Shown: in pieces, positions 26,990 through 36,694 of the stretch | Layout: each line of letters opens with the position of its first letter | How positions within the stretch are numbered: position 1 is the first letter of the stretch | Virus record (IMG/VR): IMGVR_UViG_3300047379_001393 | Location: 1 to 62,693 of that record | DNA from: a virus | Reading direction: 5' to 3' (one strand) | Length of the DNA stretch: 62,693 bases | Notes under the pieces: model-generated | What the model was told of the DNA's origin: nothing | What the model saw: the letters and a program-made list of their open reading frames with translations, nothing else | Database searches by the model: none | Translations under genes and position numbers: made by a program

Positions 26990-29900
26990 TTGGTATCCTC
27001 AAGCAGACCTCCAGGCCTTTGTTCCTCTGCGATAACTTGCATAACTTGTTTTTTGATTTGATCAGATAGAGCCTTCATTCTTTCTGCAGAGTTATCATTT
27101 TTTTCTTGTGAATCTTCACCCCCCATAGATTCGCCCGAAGACTCTTTTCCTCCCGATAAATTGACAGAGATATTAATGTTATTAGTGTTCCCTCCAGAAG
27201 TTGAGCTTTCTGATTTATCTGAAATCGGAGAGGCCTCTCCACCATCATAAAACTTTCCTGCGTTTATTTGATCAAGCAAAGGTTTGCCCATTTGTCTCGC
27301 AGAACTAGCCTTAATAACATACTCTCCTTCACTAAGCATTGCAGGAATTTGATCGATACCAGACTTACCAGATATGTAGCCGCCTGAAGCGTATTTTTGA
27401 ATTTTGCCACCTAGAGAATTTCCGTCCCCAAACCAACTAAAAGGATTCCAGCTTCTGACAGGAGTAGAGTTGTAACCGCCAATATCTGTTCCAGGAGCAT
27501 AAGACACATTTTGCCCAAAACTATCAACGCCCATTCTAGTCCCCTTAGGAGTATTGGCGCCATATCCAGCAGCTTTAGCTTCTCCTGTTCTTGCGCCTCC
27601 ACTGTTAAATGCAGACGAAATTGCGAAAGTCGCAGCTGTAGAAATTAAAGAGCTAATCAACTGATGTCGTTTAGCTTTTTTCTCGTAAGCCTCTTGCTTT
27701 CTTTTTTGTCTAGCTTCCATTACTACACCCATCATATTAGCTCCTTCTTCAAGTTGTCGATTATCGGCTTGACTATAGAAAAATCCAGACATTGGCATCT
27801 TAGAATATCTTTTTCCCGTATCGACTCTTTCTAAACCGCCTTGACTAACCACGGGTCGACCGTTTACTGTTTCTCTCCTACGATTTAATCCTAGCATTCT
27901 TTGAGCTTGCGAATGCATGGGGGCAGATCCTCCGGCAGAGTACCCTGGAATTTTTCCTTTTGCGTTAATTTGATGCATAAAGCTTCCGCCGTATTTATTT
28001 ACAGCTCCAGCGTTCATTAAATATTCTCCATTTGAAACTTTAGCTGGAACACTGCCACCTTTAGAATAGTTTCTGACACTACCTCCTTGATTGAAGCCCA
28101 TAGCTCCAACAACTTGATTGGCCATTGCAGTTAGTAGGGCATTTCTAATAGCAGATAAAAAACCAACCGCAATTCCTTGAAGTGTATCACCCAAATCCTT
28201 ACTTCGATCCATTGCAGCTTCCATCGCTCCGACTAAACCATCGCGAAAATGATTTGCAGTTATTGTGCCTAGTTGATAATCTAAAGTTTCTGCGTCTTCA
28301 AGCATTTGTTTTCCTGCGTCTTTAAACGCATTACCGAAAGCTCCAGGTCCAGTTTGATGAGCTCTTGTAGCAGCAACTCGCTGTTTTTCTATTTCAAGAA
28401 GAGTCCGAGATGCAGAGACTTCTTTTTTTGTTTCTTTGTTTAGTATTTTTTTCTTTTGATCTATCTCGTCTAGCTTCTTGATTCTTTCATCTTCGTCTTT
28501 AATTAAAGCTTCGTAGTCTTCTTTTTCTGCATTAGTGAAATTATTATCATATGTATCAGGAACATAACCCTCTCCCTTTTTGTATATTTGGGCATCTTTT
28601 CCCTTCATACCTTTAAATCTTTTTTGATATTCCAAAAACCGTTCTTGTTCAAGAGCTTCTGGGCTAGCATTTAGCTTTGCCATTTGATCTTGCTCATCTT
28701 CTCTCAGTTTTTTTATTTTTTCTTCTAAAGCAAATTGTTTTTCTCGTATAGCAAAGGCCTCTCGTTCTTGCTTAGTTTGATATCCTGGGCCAACAGCTAA
28801 ACCCCTCTGGGCTGCCGCTACTTGATTATCAAATCCTCGTATTTTTTGGGTTGATTGCAGAGCTCTAGAGTTCATTTCATTAATTCTCTGCATATCAGCA
28901 AGCGACTGCTTTCTTTCTGCAAGTATTAAATTAACTTCTTGCTCTGCGTTTGCTAAATCTTTAGCTGAATCTCTAGTTTTTTCTGCGACCTCTAAGTTGT
29001 CAATTCTCTTTTGTAATTCTGTTTCGAGAATCTTTGTCACAATTGATTCCTGACCCTCTTGACCCTTAAGAACATCCATTGCATCTAAAATTTCTTTAAG
29101 TCCCATCGAGCTAACTTTATTAGTTAGATCTTGATTCTTCATATTTTCATCTCCTAAATGAATTTTAAAAGCTGTAGATAGAGACGGGCTATCTTTTATT
29201 TTTTGAAGCAGCCCTGTTTTTGTTTGGGCGTCGATTTGCGCCGCAGTTCCTTTGTAAGCTTCAGTGGCTTTATTGATTGCTTCTGTATGTTTATATGAAG
29301 CTTTCTGCCTTTCGGTGATAGAGCTTCCGATTATTTTTTGCTCAAGTTTTAAGGTTTGGCTTTGTTTTGCATAAGTTGCTTGTATTTCTAACTGCTGCAT
29401 TTTAGCTTTTTGCTGTGCAGTGAGCATAGCTTTTTGAAAGTTTAAGGCAAGGATAACACCATCTTTAAGTTTATTATTTTCATTATTTATTTTTTCTTGT
29501 TCAAGATTATAAGCCTCCATACCATTTAGCATTTCTACTCTTAACGATTCGAGGGCAATTTGTTGGTTTTCTGTTTTTGGATCTAATACGCCTTGCTCTC
29601 GAAGCATTTTCTCATATTCAGCGCCAGTCATAGCCTTTTTTTCTTCCGAGAATTTTATTCCATCTTCGCCAACACCTTCAATTTGCTTGAACAACTGTTT
29701 ACCTTCAAGATCTTTTAAGTATTTACTAATTATGCCCCCTTGACCTTGAGATGTTTCTCTAAAGTCCCGTCTCATGTGGGCTGTTCGCACTTCAGAGCTA
29801 TCTCCATAAATATAACTTTCAAGAGGTCTACCATTAGGTCCGTACTCAAATTTTGGTAGCTTTTTACGCATACTTTCCATTTCAGATGATGACATTTGAG

Positions 29901-32900
29901 ACATCGTCTCTCCTATAAATTCTGCGGGTAAAGCTTGAGCTATTTGTTTGCCGACTTCGGATGCACGTTGTTTCTCTGCATCCCTAGCTTCGTTAATAGA
30001 GGACACTAAGCCAGAAAAAGCTCCAACTGTTGCTCCTATTGCTGTCCCTAAAGGTCCAAACATCATGCCCATAGAGGCGCCCATACCTGCCCCAGATAAT
30101 GTTCCCCCTATCGCTTTACCTGTAGTTCCACCAATAGAGTCTTCTAAAAACCCTGCGGCCATAGGAAGCCCCATCATTAAACCCATCTGTCCACCCGTGC
30201 TGCCAAGAGCTCGACCCATGGTTGTTTTAGAAAATCTTTCGTTTGCGTTTCTTAATCCTAGAGATCTAGTAGTCCTACCTCTTGCGTTATTGAGTCTATC
30301 AATAGTGGAAATACTTTTTCTTAATCTTTGATTAACTTCTTGTTGAGCGCTGCTTCCAAGGTGATAGTTGCTAGCTATTTTTTGCGCAGATTTATTTAAT
30401 TGATCTAGAGTTCTATTGCCTTGTTTATAAGAATCAATTCTTTTCTTGAGGTGAGCGTTGGCCTGTTTGGCCAAATCATTTGCTTTCTCCTGCTCTATAG
30501 ATCCAAAATCTCCAGGTTTAAATATTGCGTAATTTGGCACATAACCTTTTGCTCCAAATACATCTTTTAATCCGTTTGGTTCGTCACGAGTATTAGTTAC
30601 CCCAAGACCAATTGGATTACCTTTATTCATCAAAGCTGGGTGCGATCCTACTCTGATTTGAGAAACGGGAATTCCTGCATCTCGTTCTCTACCTATTGCA
30701 TCAGATAATGGGTTTGCGAAATTAGGAATATGACCATAAGATCTTCCAGTAAAATGATTTCTTAAAATTTCTCTAGCTTTTGCTGAATTTATTAGAGCGG
30801 ATCCATCAAAAATATATTCACTGGCAATTTTTTTTGCCATACTAAAATAATTAGGGTCTTGACGTTCAGAAGCTTTATAGTCTGCTCGCTTACCAGGTAT
30901 ACCTCCAAATAAGTCACTCAGTTCTTTGTTAACCGAATGAACATCAAAATCTCCTCCGGCAAAATTTGAGCCCAAAACATCTTGACTGGATTCTAATTTA
31001 AGGCCTTCATTAAGTGCTGCTTCAAATATAGAACCATAAGCTGAACCCATTGCGCCTTTAGCTCCAGAACCTCCATCCTTTAATCTTTTTTTTACATTCT
31101 CAGAATTCAAAAGAGTTGGAGTCCCTAGTACTCGAGACATATATTTAGAAGCAGAAGAGACCATGGAATCAAATATATCTTTATGTATTCCACCATATTC
31201 ATCCTCAGCTTCTCCTTGTAAATTTTTTGGCCCCCTAACTTTCCATTTTGCAGTTGTATTACCAAGTAATTGAGAAGATACACTTTCAGTGACTGGGACA
31301 TTGGCGCCTAAAACTTTTTGAACTAATTTTTTAGACAATGAGTCTCTTCCAGCTTTTTTACTAATATTTTGAGATGCGTTAGGGTTTTTAACTCCCCCCG
31401 GCACCAACATTGTTATATCTGAGTTTGCATCAAATATATCTTTGACCACCGTTGATAATAACGGATTGACCTGACCTTTTTTTGAACCTATTCCCGCCCC
31501 ACTCCTCCGAGAAAAATTAGGAACAAACCCTTTAGCTGCGTACGGATCAAATCCATGTACAGACCCAAATGCTTGCTGATAATTTTCGCCTGCCTTACTA
31601 GACAGAGGAGGCATTATTGCTGGCTGACTTAATCCCGAGAATGTTTTTACTTTTTCTGCGCTATTATAAATAACAGATCCTTCGCCAGGCATATCCATTG
31701 ATCGAATACTTCCTGCGGCATATCCACCACGAGCGGCTTGCTCTCTTTCTGGATTTGCGAAATTCGGTATATGACCGTAAGCTCTTCCTCTGCGGGGAGA
31801 TAGATTAGCTCCAAATCCTTTTGAGTACAAGGTTGATGCAGTGCTTTTTGCTATAGAATCCAAAGCTTTCGCTTCAGACACTTGCATTTTTAACAGACCA
31901 AGAATAACTTTTTCTTTTTCTGTCCTAGAAATATCTGTACGCAACATTTCCTTGCTCAACTCAGAACTTCTACCAAATAAGCCTACAAGAGATGATTGGA
32001 TTACCTTTTGTTTCTGGGCTTCACTGGTCACACCAATCAATGAAGTTAAACTTTCTCTAGTAAAACTTGCAGCTTTTAAAAATAGCTTTCCGAAAACAGC
32101 GGTCATTATAACAAGCCCTGGGCCGCTAATCACGTTACCCATGCCTTTCAAAAAGCCGTTTGCAAACTTGCTACCACTATCTTCCCCATCCCCAAGCAGT
32201 CCAGATAAGCCTTCTACTCCGCTTTTAACTATGCTTAGAACTTTTTCTATTCCTGGAGCAAGCATAATTTCTCCTATTTGAGCAGATACTTCTTTGATAG
32301 CTAGTCCAGTTTCGGTTGCCATCGCAGCCATTGTTTGGCGTAATTGTTCATTTTTATCAATAGCTTCTGTCGTTGCTCCAGCAGAAATTTGAGTTGCATT
32401 TGCAAGAATACCATTTTGTTTGGCGGCGTCACCAAGAACAGCTTTCAAAACGTTGATTTGGAAAACGCCACCTACAGTTTGCGCAATTTGAGCTTTTTGA
32501 GCTTCAGATAAATGATCAAATGTATTAGCTAAATCAGTAAGTATTTTTTTAGCTCCAAGAGTTTTGCCTTCAATATCCCTAACTGCAATACCTAGATTTT
32601 CTAATTGATTTAATGTATCAGTTCTTCCGATACGAGTAAAAATTGTTTTAAAGGAGTTACCAATAACTTTACCGCCTCGAGCAGTTTGTTGCTGTGCGGC
32701 AGTAACTAAACCGATAAGTTCATCAATATCAACTCCAGCGCCTTTTGCAGCTGCACCGGTTCTGGCGATAGCATCAGCAAAATCTTCTGCGCTAACCGCA
32801 AACTTAACGTCAACTGCGGCAAATTTACTTACTAATTGAGTAGTGTCTTTAATTTGACTACCATAAGTATTCATTGCGGCAGTTAAAGATTTAACTGCTT

Positions 32901-33399
32901 CCGCAGAGTCCATTCCTGTTAATCGAGTTAGAATCAATGCATCTTTTGTACGCTTTAAAGATTCTTCTACGTTTAAGCCTTGACGAGCATACTCTGTTGC
33001 TGCATCAGCAGCGATTTTAAATGCCGCACCAGTTTCTTTGGCAACTTTAAATAAGCCATCGCTAAAATCATCTAGATTCTTAGAGCTCAAGCCCATAACA
33101 ACATTAATGTCTGCAAGAGCTTTTTCGACTTCAACCATATTTTTCACCATGCCCTTAAATGCATCTGCGACACCATTTATAATCGCCATAGACGCACCAA
33201 AAGCTATAATACGAGCATTAGCGGCCTCCATAGATTTACTGAATTCATCAGCAGCTCTCTTCATGTTTCCTAAAGGCTGTGTTGCACCCTTATCATCAAC
33301 CGATATTTTAATCGGTTGGCGCCGTATTCTATTTATGGCAGACTGAACCGCTGCCTCAAGAGGTTGTGTATTACCGTGTACGTCAAGATTGATAGCCAT
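26986..33399 (-). CDS. tail tape measure protein with embedded nuclease-like region
   Basis: This is a 2137-residue protein. Residues about 50-400 match the TP901-type tape measure core (AFGASMAIINGVADAFKGMV, AATEYARQGLNVEESLKRTK, LIGLVTAAQQQTARGGKVIG). Four motifs of the type G-[HFY]-[IV]-P-N-[FY] occur near residues 540, 625, 890 and 950. Between the second and third, about residues 650-870, is a region unlike a tape measure, with GSIFEAALNEGL and GKRADYKAS, resembling a PD-(D/E)XK nuclease core. A Gly-rich hydrophobic stretch near 1040-1120 (MGASMGMMFGPLGTAIGATV) may be the membrane-inserting part. Long coiled coils follow, and the C-terminus has GYISGKSGIDQIPAMLSEGE, a motif often seen near tape measure ends. 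At about 0.15 nm per residue the length predicts a tail of roughly 300 nm. Confidence 0.9.
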   Translation of the reverse strand: MAINLDVHGNTQPLEAAVQSAINRIRRQPIKISVDDKGATQPLGNMKRAADEFSKSMEAANARIIAFGASMAIINGVADAFKGMVKNMVEVEKALADINVVMGLSSKNLDDFSDGLFKVAKETGAAFKIAADAATEYARQGLNVEESLKRTKDALILTRLTGMDSAEAVKSLTAAMNTYGSQIKDTTQLVSKFAAVDVKFAVSAEDFADAIARTGAAAKGAGVDIDELIGLVTAAQQQTARGGKVIGNSFKTIFTRIGRTDTLNQLENLGIAVRDIEGKTLGAKKILTDLANTFDHLSEAQKAQIAQTVGGVFQINVLKAVLGDAAKQNGILANATQISAGATTEAIDKNEQLRQTMAAMATETGLAIKEVSAQIGEIMLAPGIEKVLSIVKSGVEGLSGLLGDGEDSGSKFANGFLKGMGNVISGPGLVIMTAVFGKLFLKAASFTRESLTSLIGVTSEAQKQKVIQSSLVGLFGRSSELSKEMLRTDISRTEKEKVILGLLKMQVSEAKALDSIAKSTASTLYSKGFGANLSPRRGRAYGHIPNFANPEREQAARGGYAAGSIRSMDMPGEGSVIYNSAEKVKTFSGLSQPAIMPPLSSKAGENYQQAFGSVHGFDPYAAKGFVPNFSRRSGAGIGSKKGQVNPLLSTVVKDIFDANSDITMLVPGGVKNPNASQNISKKAGRDSLSKKLVQKVLGANVPVTESVSSQLLGNTTAKWKVRGPKNLQGEAEDEYGGIHKDIFDSMVSSASKYMSRVLGTPTLLNSENVKKRLKDGGSGAKGAMGSAYGSIFEAALNEGLKLESSQDVLGSNFAGGDFDVHSVNKELSDLFGGIPGKRADYKASERQDPNYFSMAKKIASEYIFDGSALINSAKAREILRNHFTGRSYGHIPNFANPLSDAIGRERDAGIPVSQIRVGSHPALMNKGNPIGLGVTNTRDEPNGLKDVFGAKGYVPNYAIFKPGDFGSIEQEKANDLAKQANAHLKKRIDSYKQGNRTLDQLNKSAQKIASNYHLGSSAQQEVNQRLRKSISTIDRLNNARGRTTRSLGLRNANERFSKTTMGRALGSTGGQMGLMMGLPMAAGFLEDSIGGTTGKAIGGTLSGAGMGASMGMMFGPLGTAIGATVGAFSGLVSSINEARDAEKQRASEVGKQIAQALPAEFIGETMSQMSSSEMESMRKKLPKFEYGPNGRPLESYIYGDSSEVRTAHMRRDFRETSQGQGGIISKYLKDLEGKQLFKQIEGVGEDGIKFSEEKKAMTGAEYEKMLREQGVLDPKTENQQIALESLRVEMLNGMEAYNLEQEKINNENNKLKDGVILALNFQKAMLTAQQKAKMQQLEIQATYAKQSQTLKLEQKIIGSSITERQKASYKHTEAINKATEAYKGTAAQIDAQTKTGLLQKIKDSPSLSTAFKIHLGDENMKNQDLTNKVSSMGLKEILDAMDVLKGQEGQESIVTKILETELQKRIDNLEVAEKTRDSAKDLANAEQEVNLILAERKQSLADMQRINEMNSRALQSTQKIRGFDNQVAAAQRGLAVGPGYQTKQEREAFAIREKQFALEEKIKKLREDEQDQMAKLNASPEALEQERFLEYQKRFKGMKGKDAQIYKKGEGYVPDTYDNNFTNAEKEDYEALIKDEDERIKKLDEIDQKKKILNKETKKEVSASRTLLEIEKQRVAATRAHQTGPGAFGNAFKDAGKQMLEDAETLDYQLGTITANHFRDGLVGAMEAAMDRSKDLGDTLQGIAVGFLSAIRNALLTAMANQVVGAMGFNQGGSVRNYSKGGSVPAKVSNGEYLMNAGAVNKYGGSFMHQINAKGKIPGYSAGGSAPMHSQAQRMLGLNRRRETVNGRPVVSQGGLERVDTGKRYSKMPMSGFFYSQADNRQLEEGANMMGVVMEARQKRKQEAYEKKAKRHQLISSLISTAATFAISSAFNSGGARTGEAKAAGYGANTPKGTRMGVDSFGQNVSYAPGTDIGGYNSTPVRSWNPFSWFGDGNSLGGKIQKYASGGYISGKSGIDQIPAMLSEGEYVIKASSARQMGKPLLDQINAGKFYDGGEASPISDKSESSTSGGNTNNINISVNLSGGKESSGESMGGEDSQEKNDNSAERMKALSDQIKKQVMQVIAEEQRPGGLLEDTK

Positions 33400-33421
33400 A
33401 TTACCTTATTCCTTATTAAGG

Positions 33422-33432
33422 TAAATATACAC
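33422..33432 (-). promoter_or_regulatory. late-type promoter motif upstream of the tape measure gene
   Basis: The minus strand reads GTGTATATTTA, followed by a 22-nt leader containing AATAAGGAATAAGG (ribosome-binding AAGG, twice) before the ATG at 33399. It suggests that the tape measure gene has its own promoter in the otherwise continuous minus-strand operon. Confidence 0.45.
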
Positions 33433-33438
33433 TAAATA

Positions 33439-34425
33439 TTATCCTACTCCATGTAATTTCATTAAATCTTGCATATTTAAAGTGCCGCCTTTTTTCTTAG
33501 CTTCTTCATGCAAGCTCACCCCGCCCTTTGGTTTTTCGATTCCTAGGTACTCGTAGTCTTCATCCTTTGCGCCAACAAGTGTTCCTGCAGCTCCTTTAGA
33601 TAGTTTATTTTTCGCTTTGTCTCTTTCTTCTTTTGAGCTACTTCCAAACTCTAATAATTTAGCAGGATCTTTTTTTATACTCTCTGGTATATTTTCATTT
33701 GTATCAAATATATTTTTTATTACTCTAGTATAAACAATTAATCTTACTTGATTATATGTTAATGCACAAAATGGCTTTCCATAAAATTGTATACTATCTT
33801 CAGCAAAACTTAAATATGGACTATAAAAATCTTCTAGTATTGTATATTGTATACTTTCTTCAGTGAATCCGTTAAAAATTTCATTATAATTAAATATATA
33901 TTTTTTAATATCACGATCTTCTAATTCATCATATACTTCTTCACTAAATAATATTTCTTTTAAATCTTTATCTTTGTAAAAACTTTTAATCATATAAAAA
34001 TCATTCATACGATCTTTTGCATATTTTTCACAAGTATTACCAATAAGCGAAGCTTTATGATTCTCTAATTCATTTAGATTAGTTTGCTCTTTCTCTATCA
34101 ACTCAGACTGTTTGTCTATCGTGCTCTTAAGAACCATTTTGTTTCTTGCTGTTTTTAAATTCTCAAGAAACATTTTCTTCTTCTCAATCTCTTTATCCTT
34201 CGATTCGCTCCATTCTCCTTCTTTCATGAGAAAGTCTATCATATCTTTCTCGGTAGGAACACCTCTTTTCTCGGCGATTTTAAAATATTTTTGCTCGACT
34301 TCTTCTAGTTCAACCTGATCATGAGGCGTGAGATGTTTAATATAAACAAAATCTTCTTCAATTATAGCTGTGGAATATCCACGAACTATATCTCTAAATA
34401 TTTTTCTGCGCGCTACAGTTTCCAC
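33439..34425 (-). CDS. putative tail assembly protein upstream of the tape measure
   Basis: This 328-residue protein is highly charged and alpha-helical, with a strong coiled-coil stretch (about residues 85-130, KSTIDKQSELIEKEQTNLNE). The start is GTG at 34425, five bases after the previous stop; an ATG nearby is out of frame. No catalytic motif is seen. Position just before the tape measure gene fits tail assembly chaperones, which coat the tape measure during assembly. Unlike lambda G/GT there is no overlapping frame, so a frameshift product is not indicated. The C-terminus (KGGTLNMQDLMKLHGVG) looks like a short linear peptide. Confidence 0.5.
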   Translation of the reverse strand: METVARRKIFRDIVRGYSTAIIEEDFVYIKHLTPHDQVELEEVEQKYFKIAEKRGVPTEKDMIDFLMKEGEWSESKDKEIEKKKMFLENLKTARNKMVLKSTIDKQSELIEKEQTNLNELENHKASLIGNTCEKYAKDRMNDFYMIKSFYKDKDLKEILFSEEVYDELEDRDIKKYIFNYNEIFNGFTEESIQYTILEDFYSPYLSFAEDSIQFYGKPFCALTYNQVRLIVYTRVIKNIFDTNENIPESIKKDPAKLLEFGSSSKEERDKAKNKLSKGAAGTLVGAKDEDYEYLGIEKPKGGVSLHEEAKKKGGTLNMQDLMKLHGVG

Positions 34426-34430
34426 GCATA

Positions 34431-35252
34431 CTAAACCTTGCCTTCTTCTATGTCGTCATCTAACTTTTTGAAATCAGCGTTAGATACTGCGCCAGAGCTG
34501 TAATACCAAAAACTGTATAAAGCAGCCACTTTACCGCCAACGATATCATAAAGTTCGTCACCTTCCTCTTCAAGCTCATAATACCTTTCGAGCTTTTGTT
34601 CGAAATCGTTACCTGCAAATAAAGGCACCAACTCATCACTATCTTCTTTTTGGGTATAAGTTAAATGAAGAATGTACCACTGAATCACTTTATTTTCTGC
34701 GCGAACATCTGCAGTGTGATTAAATAAATTAGAATATGAAGTTTCAACATCAACAATATTTCTTCTAAGATCAGTAATTTCTTCTGAAATTTCGTCAAGT
34801 CTTTTTTGGTTTTCTTCTGAAATTTTACTTTTAATTCTGATACGCTCGCTTTCTTGGGCGAGTTCTCCGTATTTAACATACATTTTAGTTAAAGCTTTAG
34901 CATCCTCTTCTGGCAATAATCCTCCCGTATCACTATATTTTTTAGCGAGCATAGCTTTAGTTAAAATACCCTTCTTAACGCACTTACTCATCTCCACGCT
35001 AAACTCTAGCTCTGCATCTTCTATTTGCCTGCGAGTAGGTTGCTTCATCACTAATCTATATGGAACGCTTTCTTCGATCTCTTTAGTTACAGAAACTTCT
35101 TCTTTTTCTCCAGTTTCTTCGTTTTTGATTTTTTTAGTTTCTGTTTTCTTGACTTTCTCTTTTTTTTCAAAAGTAAAGCTATAAATCTCGCGAAGCTTTT
35201 TGCGAGTATCGTTCATTGTTGGAGTTTTTTCTAATGTTGCTGAGTCTGCCAT
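34431..35252 (-). CDS. putative tail assembly chaperone
   Basis: This 273-residue protein is very acidic/basic and helical, without cysteine-rich or membrane features. The N-terminus has a Lys/Glu-rich low-complexity stretch (TKKIKNEETGEKEEVSV). A central coiled coil (SEENQKRLDEISEEITDLRR) is followed by an acidic C-terminus (DDDIEEGKV). It lies between a small protein and the second putative chaperone, ahead of the tape measure gene, which is where tail assembly chaperones are found. Function is inferred from position only. Confidence 0.5.
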   Translation of the reverse strand: MADSATLEKTPTMNDTRKKLREIYSFTFEKKEKVKKTETKKIKNEETGEKEEVSVTKEIEESVPYRLVMKQPTRRQIEDAELEFSVEMSKCVKKGILTKAMLAKKYSDTGGLLPEEDAKALTKMYVKYGELAQESERIRIKSKISEENQKRLDEISEEITDLRRNIVDVETSYSNLFNHTADVRAENKVIQWYILHLTYTQKEDSDELVPLFAGNDFEQKLERYYELEEEGDELYDIVGGKVAALYSFWYYSSGAVSNADFKKLDDDIEEGKV

Positions 35253-35259
35253 AATCTTA

Positions 35260-35547
35260 TTATTTAAATGTGAATCCTATAGTATAATTATCTAATTCTG
35301 TTTCAATATTTCTAATAGTTTCGTTACCAATATCTAAAGTTCGTTTTCTTAAATATTGCAACTTTTCTTCGTCGAAATAATTAGCTTGATCAATAATAGG
35401 GCTGCAGCCTTCAGGGAGATTTTTTTTGAGTTTTTCGAAATGAATTTGATGCTCGTTATGTAAATCTTCAAGCATAACGAGGAAACCCTTAAAAAGGGAA
35501 ACCGTACTCCTTTGACAGGACTTTTTGAAAATGCCTTCTGCGTCCAT
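35260..35547 (-). CDS. small protein at the head of the minus-strand tail operon
   Basis: The frame stays open to 35577, but the ATG at 35547 (MDAEGIFKKSCQRS) is preferred. It gives a 95-residue protein and leaves a leader with AAGG in front and a late-type GTGTATTAA motif 20 nt upstream. The sequence is helical and charged (LHNEHQIHFEKLKKNL) and has no recognised domain. As first gene of the operon leading to the tail chaperones and tape measure it probably has a structural or assembly role. Confidence 0.55.
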   Translation of the reverse strand: MDAEGIFKKSCQRSTVSLFKGFLVMLEDLHNEHQIHFEKLKKNLPEGCSPIIDQANYFDEEKLQYLRKRTLDIGNETIRNIETELDNYTIGFTFK

Positions 35548-35566
35548 ATACCTTATACCTACAAAG

Positions 35567-35575
35567 TTAATACAC
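35567..35575 (-). promoter_or_regulatory. late-type promoter motif for the minus-strand tail operon
   Basis: GTGTATTAA on the minus strand, 20 nt before the ATG at 35547. The leader AGGTATAAGG resembles the leader of the J-like gene at 20451. It is divergent from a plus-strand motif 16 nt away. Confidence 0.45.
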
Positions 35576-35590
35576 AAAAAATATACTTTA

Positions 35591-35601
35591 GTGTAAAGTT
35601 A
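35591..35601 (+). promoter_or_regulatory. late-type promoter motif for the plus-strand neck genes
   Basis: GTGTAAAGTTA ends three bases before the ATG at 35605. It shares GTGTA and A/T-rich continuation with the other late-type motifs and would give a nearly leaderless mRNA. The match is weaker than at 40087 or 55112. Confidence 0.35.
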
Positions 35602-35604
35602 GTT

Positions 35605-36072
35605 ATGGCAGAATTTCTATCACCTTCTGAGAGAGCCGCTATTGCAGCTAATTTAATCGACCTCCATGATACATTTGGTAGGGATATTGTTGTATACAAA
35701 GAAGCTCAAAAAGTAATTGTAAGCACAAATCCAAATTATAATTATTTATATAATACAGGAGGAGCAACGAACGAAAGCGTTGAGAATGTTCCTATAAGAA
35801 AAGTATTCAAAGCAAGAATAAGATACGACACAGACAGGAGCTTAGAGTATTTTGGTGAAACCGATTCTCAAATTAAAATTGACAGACCAGACGCGAGTAG
35901 TTTAGTGAGGATAAAATTAAAAATCGAGGACTATGATTACATAAAAGAAGCTAAAAGAATTGAACTCGATGGAAGAATGTTCAGGGTAGAGTCTGACCCA
36001 AGAGCTCACGGATTATTTGACGTTGTTCAATTTTACACTCTCTATCTTAGACCATTAGAGGCTCATGTCTAA
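35605..36072 (+). CDS. putative head-tail connector / neck protein
   Basis: The frame is open from 35512, but the ATG at 35605 (MAEFLSPSERAAIAANLIDL) is preferred because the promoter motif lies just before it and the upstream part overlaps the divergent gene. The protein has 155 residues. A helical start is followed by beta strands (KARIRYDTDRSLEYFGETDS, RMFRVESDPRAHGLFDVVQF), the order seen in small head-closure and tail-completion proteins. It overlaps the next gene by 8 nt. The call is structural inference from size, fold pattern and position next to the tail tube gene. Confidence 0.5.
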   Translation: MAEFLSPSERAAIAANLIDLHDTFGRDIVVYKEAQKVIVSTNPNYNYLYNTGGATNESVENVPIRKVFKARIRYDTDRSLEYFGETDSQIKIDRPDASSLVRIKLKIEDYDYIKEAKRIELDGRMFRVESDPRAHGLFDVVQFYTLYLRPLEAHV

Positions 36073-36694
36073 ATTCACAAACAGGTCTGTCAAAAACAGT
36101 ATACAAAGACAACTTAGATCAGATAAAGATCTAAATTTACAAATTCGTGTTTTAATAGAAAAACAATTTAAAGCAGCTCATCAAAAATTATTAAACGACT
36201 TCAACAAGCATGCAATCACAAGAGAACTGAAAGTCGGAGAAGGCTCTCCAAATTACAGTGGAGGGCTAAGAGAAGGAAACCTTTTTGGTTTTATAGGTTT
36301 CCAATCAGGTTTTGATCCAGTCGCGCCAATAGAAAAATTATTGGTGCAAGCTAATATTTTAATCAAACAAAGAAAAGTCATGAGATCTGGTTTAACTTGG
36401 GCTTATGCAGTAAATATAGCATCAATAAATGATCTTTACAAAATAACTCCAATGCCTTGGGCTACTGGCTCAAGTTGGTTAAGAGAGTTAGAGGGTCGCG
36501 GCATTCCAAATCTAGGTCAATATATGTATGTTGATGCTAAAAGCAGTCGATCCACAGAGGGTATACAAGCAGGAAATCGATCGGGAGGCAGATTAAGAAT
36601 GGAATATATAAAGCCTCTGCTTGAAGAATTTGAAAAAAACTTAAACAATATTAGTGGCGCACAAAAAATTTCTGCGCGCAATTTTAGACCATGA
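36065..36694 (+). CDS. putative tail completion / neck protein
   Basis: This 209-residue protein has a helical N-terminus (LNLQIRVLIEKQFKAAHQKL) and a conserved-looking central stretch (MPWATGSSWLRELEGRGIPN). It ends in a helix (MEYIKPLLEEFEKNLNNI). The arrangement is like HK97-gp10-type tail completion proteins but somewhat longer. It overlaps both neighbours (8 nt upstream, 4 nt downstream), so the three plus-strand genes are co-translated. No enzymatic motif is seen. Confidence 0.45.
   Translation: MSKFTNRSVKNSIQRQLRSDKDLNLQIRVLIEKQFKAAHQKLLNDFNKHAITRELKVGEGSPNYSGGLREGNLFGFIGFQSGFDPVAPIEKLLVQANILIKQRKVMRSGLTWAYAVNIASINDLYKITPMPWATGSSWLRELEGRGIPNLGQYMYVDAKSSRSTEGIQAGNRSGGRLRMEYIKPLLEEFEKNLNNISGAQKISARNFRP

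Noticed and set aside
29948-30331. 127-residue plus-strand ORF within the tape measure
   Set aside because: Antisense shadow of a Gly/Pro-rich coding stretch; no ribosome site or neighbours on that strand.
34423-34433. Lambda G/GT-like frameshift between the two genes before the tape measure
   Set aside because: The first gene ends five bases before the GTG of the second and the frames do not overlap.
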